From contig WHTL01000034.1 in NCBI GenBank assembly GCA_009377735.1, forward strand, positions 1 through 17,824: a stretch of DNA of 17,824 nt. Reading direction: 5' to 3'. Source of the DNA: Acidimicrobiia bacterium (GTDB taxonomy: Bacteria > Actinomycetota > Acidimicrobiia > Spongiisociales > ZC4RG35). Under the pieces are notes generated by a model that was not told the DNA's origin, searched no databases, and saw only the letters and a program-made list of their open reading frames with translations. The position numbers and the translations under genes were made by a program. Positions 14,397 to 17,824 of this stretch are shown here, piece after piece (positions within the stretch are counted from its first letter, which is position 1; each line of letters begins with the position of its first letter).

Positions 14397-15548
14397 CTAG
14401 ATGCTAGCCACGCCCCGGGCGATGCGGCCGATGCCTCCGACGATCGTCTCCGGTGATGATGCAAGGGAGATCCTCACCATTCCTGCCGAGACACTGCCGA
14501 ATGTACTCCCCGGTGCCACGGCCACATCGTGGTCATCGACCAGGGACTCGGCGAATGCGTCAGAGTCCCGGTCACCTACATCGATCATTATGTAGAAAGC
14601 CCCCATGGGTCGCCACCCCCTGAGACCGTTCTCCTCCAGAGCCTCAAGGGCGACATCGCGCCGGTCCCGATAGGCGGCCACCATCCTGGTGACACAGTCC
14701 TGGTCCCCGGTGAATGCGGCCACACCCGCCCACTGGGCGATGCTGTTGCAGCAGCTGTTCCACACTTCCTGAACTCGCGCAATCCTCTCCATGAGATGCG
14801 ACGGACCGGTGACATATCCGACCCGCCATCCCGTCATGGCATAAGTCTTGGAGAGTGAGAACACACTCACCACGTCAGAATCATTCCCCAGAGATGAGGG
14901 GCTGACGTGCTCGCCCTCGAAGACGATCTGGTCGTAACACTCGTCGGAGAGGAGCACCGCCCCCCTTGATTGGCACAGATCGAGTAATGCCACCGCGGTG
15001 TCTCTGTCGCATGTCGAGCCCACCGGGTTGGATGGGGAATTGATGATCACCGCTTGCACGCCGTCCGTGGTATCGATTGCCTCGGCGACTGCGGCAGGAT
15101 CGATTTTGAAGTTCGTCGAAGGGTCAAGTCGATAGCGAACAACACCCAAGCCGAGGGAACGGGCCAGGTTGACGTAGTTGGGCCATGCCGGATCGGGGAT
15201 GCCGACGACATCACCTGGTGAGGTGAGCGCCATCAGTGAGTTCAGTATTCCGTTCACGGCACCAGCAGTGACCACTATCGACTCCGGTGGTGTCTCGATG
15301 CCGTTGACCCTCGCCAGCTTGTCGGATGCGGCATCACGCAGCTCGGGGATTCCGACTGCCGGGGCGTAGCGGGTGTGCCCATCCCTGGCTGCTTGGGCTG
15401 CTGCTTCGATGATGTGGGGTGGGGTGTCGAAGTCTGGTTCACCCAGTTCGAGACGGAGCACTCCGGGGCGTTTCCGGGCTCGCTCCATGATGCGGCGGAT
15501 TCCTGATCGTTCCATGGTGGCCAGTCGGTCTGGTTGGTTCATGGTCAT
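14397..15548 (-). CDS. PLP-dependent class I/II aminotransferase (aspartate aminotransferase fold)
   Basis: A 383-residue fold-type I aminotransferase. Visible signature residues are GEPDFDTPP (36-44), RYAPAVGIPELRDA (60-73), N174 in NSPSNPVG, D202 and Y205 in SDECYDQIVF, the PLP lysine K234 in SLSKTYAMTGWRVGY, and R359 in MVRISLASS for the substrate carboxylate. It moves an amino group between an amino acid and a 2-oxo acid or aldehyde; the subgroup (aspartate, kynurenine, alanine or another) cannot be told by eye. The ATG at 15548 overlaps the stop of the EamA gene (ATGA). A second in-frame ATG at 15542 is the alternative. It is the last gene of a three-gene operon with an SDR and an exporter, which suggests that it makes or uses the same compound that the exporter moves. 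Confidence 0.9.
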   Translation of the reverse strand: MTMNQPDRLATMERSGIRRIMERARKRPGVLRLELGEPDFDTPPHIIEAAAQAARDGHTRYAPAVGIPELRDAASDKLARVNGIETPPESIVVTAGAVNGILNSLMALTSPGDVVGIPDPAWPNYVNLARSLGLGVVRYRLDPSTNFKIDPAAVAEAIDTTDGVQAVIINSPSNPVGSTCDRDTAVALLDLCQSRGAVLLSDECYDQIVFEGEHVSPSSLGNDSDVVSVFSLSKTYAMTGWRVGYVTGPSHLMERIARVQEVWNSCCNSIAQWAGVAAFTGDQDCVTRMVAAYRDRRDVALEALEENGLRGWRPMGAFYIMIDVGDRDSDAFAESLVDDHDVAVAPGSTFGSVSAGMVRISLASSPETIVGGIGRIARGVASI

Positions 15549-16462
15549 CCTGTTCCCTGGACGGTGATGATCGACACTCCACCCACCACCAGGATGATCC
15601 CGGCGGCGAGTCGCCAGGAGAGGCGCTCCTCACGGCGAAGAAACAGAAAGCTCCAAACGAGCGTCCACATTGCCTGGGTCCCCTGGAGAAGACTCACCGT
15701 CCACGCCGGCAGTTCGAAGTAGGCCAGGAATTGGAGGATCAGGGCGGCACTGGTCCCCAATCCGGCGCCAACAAACCACCACGGCACATTCCGGAAGTTG
15801 TCGCGGATCCGAAGTGAGATCCGATCCTTGGCAAGATCGAAGATAATGATGGCGACTATGGCGGTGAGTGCCCCGACGAACGCACCAACGAGGACATCGG
15901 GAATGGCGTTCATCCCAAGTTTCCTGAAGACGAACGCAGACCCAAAGAAGAGTGGAGCCAGGGCCGCCCAGAGATAGCCCGACTTGTCCGGAGAGGAGGG
16001 AGCCTTCTCTGGCCGTTGCGGAGTGTTCGGAACAACGACCGTCTCGGTCGACATCCGGCTCCCGACCACCAGTCGCAGGCCCATCAGAACCAGGGCCGCC
16101 CCCACCGCCGCCAGGGGCGCAACGGTCTCTCCCAGGAGCATCCAACCGAGCACCGCGGAGACTATCGGTGATGATGTGAGAAAGGCATTGGCGCGGGAGG
16201 GACCCACCCGTCTGATCGCCTTGAGATTGGTGAATCGACCGAGATAGGTTCCTGCCAGACCACCGGCTGCGAAAGCTGCCAGACCGACGGTGGTCAGTCG
16301 CGGGAGACCGAGGAAGAGTATCGGGACCCCCAGGACGAGGACGTTGAGGGTCACCGTCATAAAGAGGCCATCGTCATCGGGGCGTGTTCTCATCCCGATA
16401 CGGTTCAGGACTGCCGACAGTCCGAACACCGCTGCGGCGGAGATCCCGAAGACGAACCCCAT
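15545..16462 (-). CDS. EamA-family (DMT superfamily) transporter
   Basis: A 305-residue membrane protein with two EamA halves of about five helices each (roughly 1-135 and 163-305). They are joined by a long hydrophilic linker rich in Pro, Glu, Ser and Lys (about 136-162). The start of each half has the typical pattern (GISAAAVFGLSAVLNRIG; ALAPLFFGSAFVFRKLGMN), and the ends GWMLLGETVAPLAAVGAALVLMG and LFLRREERLSWRLAAGIILVVGG are the family's last helix pair. Members mostly export amino acids, metabolites or nucleotide precursors. It sits between the SDR (35 bases away) and the aminotransferase (ATGA overlap). The SD is weak. Export of an amino product or import of a carbon source are both possible. 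Confidence 0.87.
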   Translation of the reverse strand: MGFVFGISAAAVFGLSAVLNRIGMRTRPDDDGLFMTVTLNVLVLGVPILFLGLPRLTTVGLAAFAAGGLAGTYLGRFTNLKAIRRVGPSRANAFLTSSPIVSAVLGWMLLGETVAPLAAVGAALVLMGLRLVVGSRMSTETVVVPNTPQRPEKAPSSPDKSGYLWAALAPLFFGSAFVFRKLGMNAIPDVLVGAFVGALTAIVAIIIFDLAKDRISLRIRDNFRNVPWWFVGAGLGTSAALILQFLAYFELPAWTVSLLQGTQAMWTLVWSFLFLRREERLSWRLAAGIILVVGGVSIITVQGTG

Positions 16463-16497
16463 TCAGGACATGGGCCGGCTGGGCGTCACCGATGCCA

Positions 16498-17256
16498 TCA
16501 ACGCATGTTCCATCCGCCATCCACGACGATGTTCTGACCGGTGATGAAGGAGGACAGGGGGGAGGCCAGGTACGCAACGATATCGGAGACATCCGCCGGT
16601 TCACCCACCCGTTGCATTGCTGTGTGTTCCACGAGCCATTGACGGTTTTCTGGATCGCTCAACCATTCCCTGTTCATGTCGGTCTCCACATAACCGGGTG
16701 CCACCGAGTTGACTCGCACGGTGGGTCCCCACCTGATCGCCAGTGCTCTCGTCATCTGCACGAGAGCGGCCTTCGATGCCTGATATGTGACCGGTGCCTT
16801 GGTCACCGTCTCCGCAGCCACCGATGTGATGGTGACCACCGATCCCGATCCCGCCTCAAGCATTCGTCTGCCCACGGCCTGGGTGAGAAAGAAAGTTGCC
16901 CTGACGTTGAGGTCGAAGGTTGAGTCGAAGTCCTCAAGAGTGACCTCGGGCGGTTCGCGGCGCACGATCAGTCCTGCCGTGTTCACGAGGACGTCGATGG
17001 ATCCCGTCTCGGTCCAAGCCCTTTCGGCGACTCGTTCCCATGACTCGGGCTGGGTCAGGTCGGCCGTGATGGGGAGGCAGCTTTGCCCGCGGTCTCCGAT
17101 CTCCCGGGCGAGGTCGGCGAGAGTGTCGGCCCTACGGGCCACGACCACCACATCAGCCCCACCTTCGGTGAGGGTGAGTGCGATGTCGCGCCCGATTCCG
17201 CGACTGGCACCGGTTACCAGGGCCGTCTGCCCATCCAGATCGATCTTCAGACTCAC
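16498..17256 (-). CDS. Short-chain dehydrogenase/reductase (classical SDR)
   Basis: A 252-residue Rossmann-fold NAD(P)(H) oxidoreductase. Motifs, numbered from the GTG at 17256, are TGASRGIG (15-22), NTAG (92-95), catalytic Ser145 (TITSVAAE) and YxxxK with Tyr158 and Lys162 (TYQASKAAL), then the PG turn and a C-terminal [13 protein letters not shown] typical of the FabG/gluconate dehydrogenase group. Arg-Arg (VVVVARRAD) after strand 2 suggests NADP use. The GTG start follows GAGGAG at 6 bases; the longer frame opening with TTG at 17295 runs into the divergent control region and is less likely. First gene of the SDR-EamA-aminotransferase operon. Reduction of a semialdehyde or keto intermediate, as YdfG does in the Rut pathway, is one attractive but unproven role. 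Confidence 0.9.
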   Translation of the reverse strand: MSLKIDLDGQTALVTGASRGIGRDIALTLTEGGADVVVVARRADTLADLAREIGDRGQSCLPITADLTQPESWERVAERAWTETGSIDVLVNTAGLIVRREPPEVTLEDFDSTFDLNVRATFFLTQAVGRRMLEAGSGSVVTITSVAAETVTKAPVTYQASKAALVQMTRALAIRWGPTVRVNSVAPGYVETDMNREWLSDPENRQWLVEHTAMQRVGEPADVSDIVAYLASPLSSFITGQNIVVDGGWNMR

Positions 17257-17262
17257 CAGGTG

Positions 17263-17268
17263 CTCCTC
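17263..17268 (-). promoter_or_regulatory. Ribosome binding site GAGGAG choosing a GTG start
   Basis: Complement of CTCCTC, six bases before the GTG at 17256 (complement of 17254-17256). It decides against the TTG at 17295 as the SDR start. Confidence 0.6.
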
Positions 17269-17329
17269 AGTTTGGGTTCGGTGGTCAAGCCACAACTATC
17301 TTAATGCTAAGCTTCCGGACGAGCCACTC
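17269..17329. promoter_or_regulatory. Divergent control region between SDR and HyuA genes
   Basis: Only about 60 bases separate the two divergent genes' translation signals. It contains GTGG-TCAAG-CCAC symmetry (17281-17293), CTTA-ATGC-TAAG symmetry near 17300-17311, and on the plus strand TATCTT (a TAnnnT-type -10) about 30 bases before the HyuA ATG. One regulator could control both directions. The elements are short, so confidence is low. Confidence 0.35.
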
Positions 17330-17824
17330 ATGACCGTTGATACCTCCTCCCTCCGAGTAGCCGTCGATATCGGCGGAACCTTCACCGATTTGGTGCTGGT
17401 CGAAGACGAGCGTGTCATCCGCACCGGGAAGGTGCTGACCACCCCCGACGACCCCTCCCAGGCCGTGGCCGAAGGAATCTACGAACTACTTGGGGACCTC
17501 GATTACGTGTCGGTGGCCGAGATCGTCCACGGCACCACGCTGGTTTCCAATGCCCTCATCGAACGCAAGGGAGCCGTCACGGCACTCATCACCACCGAGG
17601 GTTTCCGCGATGTGCTTGAGAGTGGAAAAGAGCAACGGTATGACCTCTACGACCTCTTCCTGGAGATGCCACCACCCCTGGTTCCTCGACGACGCCGGAT
17701 GGGACTCCGTGAGCGTGTTCTCGCTGATGGCTCCATCGACACCCTGCTCGACGTCGACGATGTCCGGGGACTGGTTGGAGACCTCGATCCCGATGTGACC
17801 GCGGTCGCCGTGTGCCTGCTCCAC
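17330..17824 (+). CDS. hyuA: Hydantoinase/oxoprolinase A subunit (HyuA-like), N-terminal part, cut by window edge
   Basis: The first 165 residues are visible and the frame is open to the right edge. MTVDTSSLRVAVDIGGTFTDLVLV is the ASKHA phosphate-1 loop of HyuA proteins. Next come IVHGTTLVSNALIERKGAVTALITTEGFRDVLESG (about 66-100) and EQRYDLYDLF...PPLVPRRRRMGLRERVLADG, all in the order of the N-methylhydantoinase/5-oxoprolinase/acetone carboxylase A-subunit superfamily. These enzymes open or carboxylate cyclic amides and ketones with ATP, normally with a HyuB partner encoded next, which would lie outside this window. Full-length A subunits are about 680-700 residues. There is only a weak SD (GGACGAG). 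Transcribed divergently from the SDR operon. N-methylhydantoinase, oxoprolinase and carboxylase functions cannot be separated from the N-terminus alone. Confidence 0.9.
   Translation, partial: MTVDTSSLRVAVDIGGTFTDLVLVEDERVIRTGKVLTTPDDPSQAVAEGIYELLGDLDYVSVAEIVHGTTLVSNALIERKGAVTALITTEGFRDVLESGKEQRYDLYDLFLEMPPPLVPRRRRMGLRERVLADGSIDTLLDVDDVRGLVGDLDPDVTAVAVCLLH

Noticed and set aside
1..17824. CRISPR array, insertion sequence, rRNA or origin
   Set aside because: No regularly spaced repeats, transposase, rRNA segments or DnaA-box cluster were seen.

Overview
The window looks like a chromosomal segment of a high-GC actinobacterium, probably of the class Acidimicrobiia. Three things point there: a degraded protein with repeated calcium-rich SLH-like units carrying a GCNPP...CP motif, a flavin/F420-type luciferase-like oxidoreductase, and frequent ATGA start/stop overlaps with strong GGAGG ribosome sites. 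The lineage is inferred from gene style only; no rRNA or tRNA gene is present.

Left part (1-2460): a type IV toxin-antitoxin pair on the minus strand (AbiEi complete, AbiEii cut by the window edge) with a near-perfect palindrome just upstream of its first codon. This is followed by about 1.7 kb of decayed DNA. It holds a frameshifted SLH-repeat protein fragment and a LuxR-type ATPase regulator broken in several places, separated by roughly 440 bases with no recognisable gene.

Central part (2463-14229): an accessory metabolic island made of two minus-strand ABC transporter operons and one divergent plus-strand enzyme gene. Operon A (7321 down to 2463) encodes an NMT1-like lipoprotein, a permease, an ATPase, an isochorismatase-family amidohydrolase and an alpha/beta hydrolase resembling 2,6-dihydropseudooxynicotine hydrolase. 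Operon B (12730 down to 7557) encodes a second binding lipoprotein, an ATPase, two permeases, a cupin and a luciferase-like monooxygenase. A cyclic amidohydrolase of the dihydroorotase/allantoinase/hydantoinase superfamily is transcribed away from operon B.

Right part (14397-17824): a minus-strand operon SDR oxidoreductase - EamA (DMT) transporter - class I/II aminotransferase, and, divergent from it and cut by the right edge, the beginning of a HyuA-type hydantoinase/oxoprolinase.

Read together, the enzymes suggest uptake and opening of a small nitrogen heterocycle (pyrimidine, hydantoin, creatinine-derived or pyridine-like). The monooxygenase and isochorismatase hydrolase recall RutA/RutB, the two ring amidohydrolases would open cyclic amides, and the aminotransferase, SDR and exporter could process or remove the amino or semialdehyde product. 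The protein families are visible in the sequence. The pathway and substrate are inference, and no intact transcriptional regulator lies in the window.
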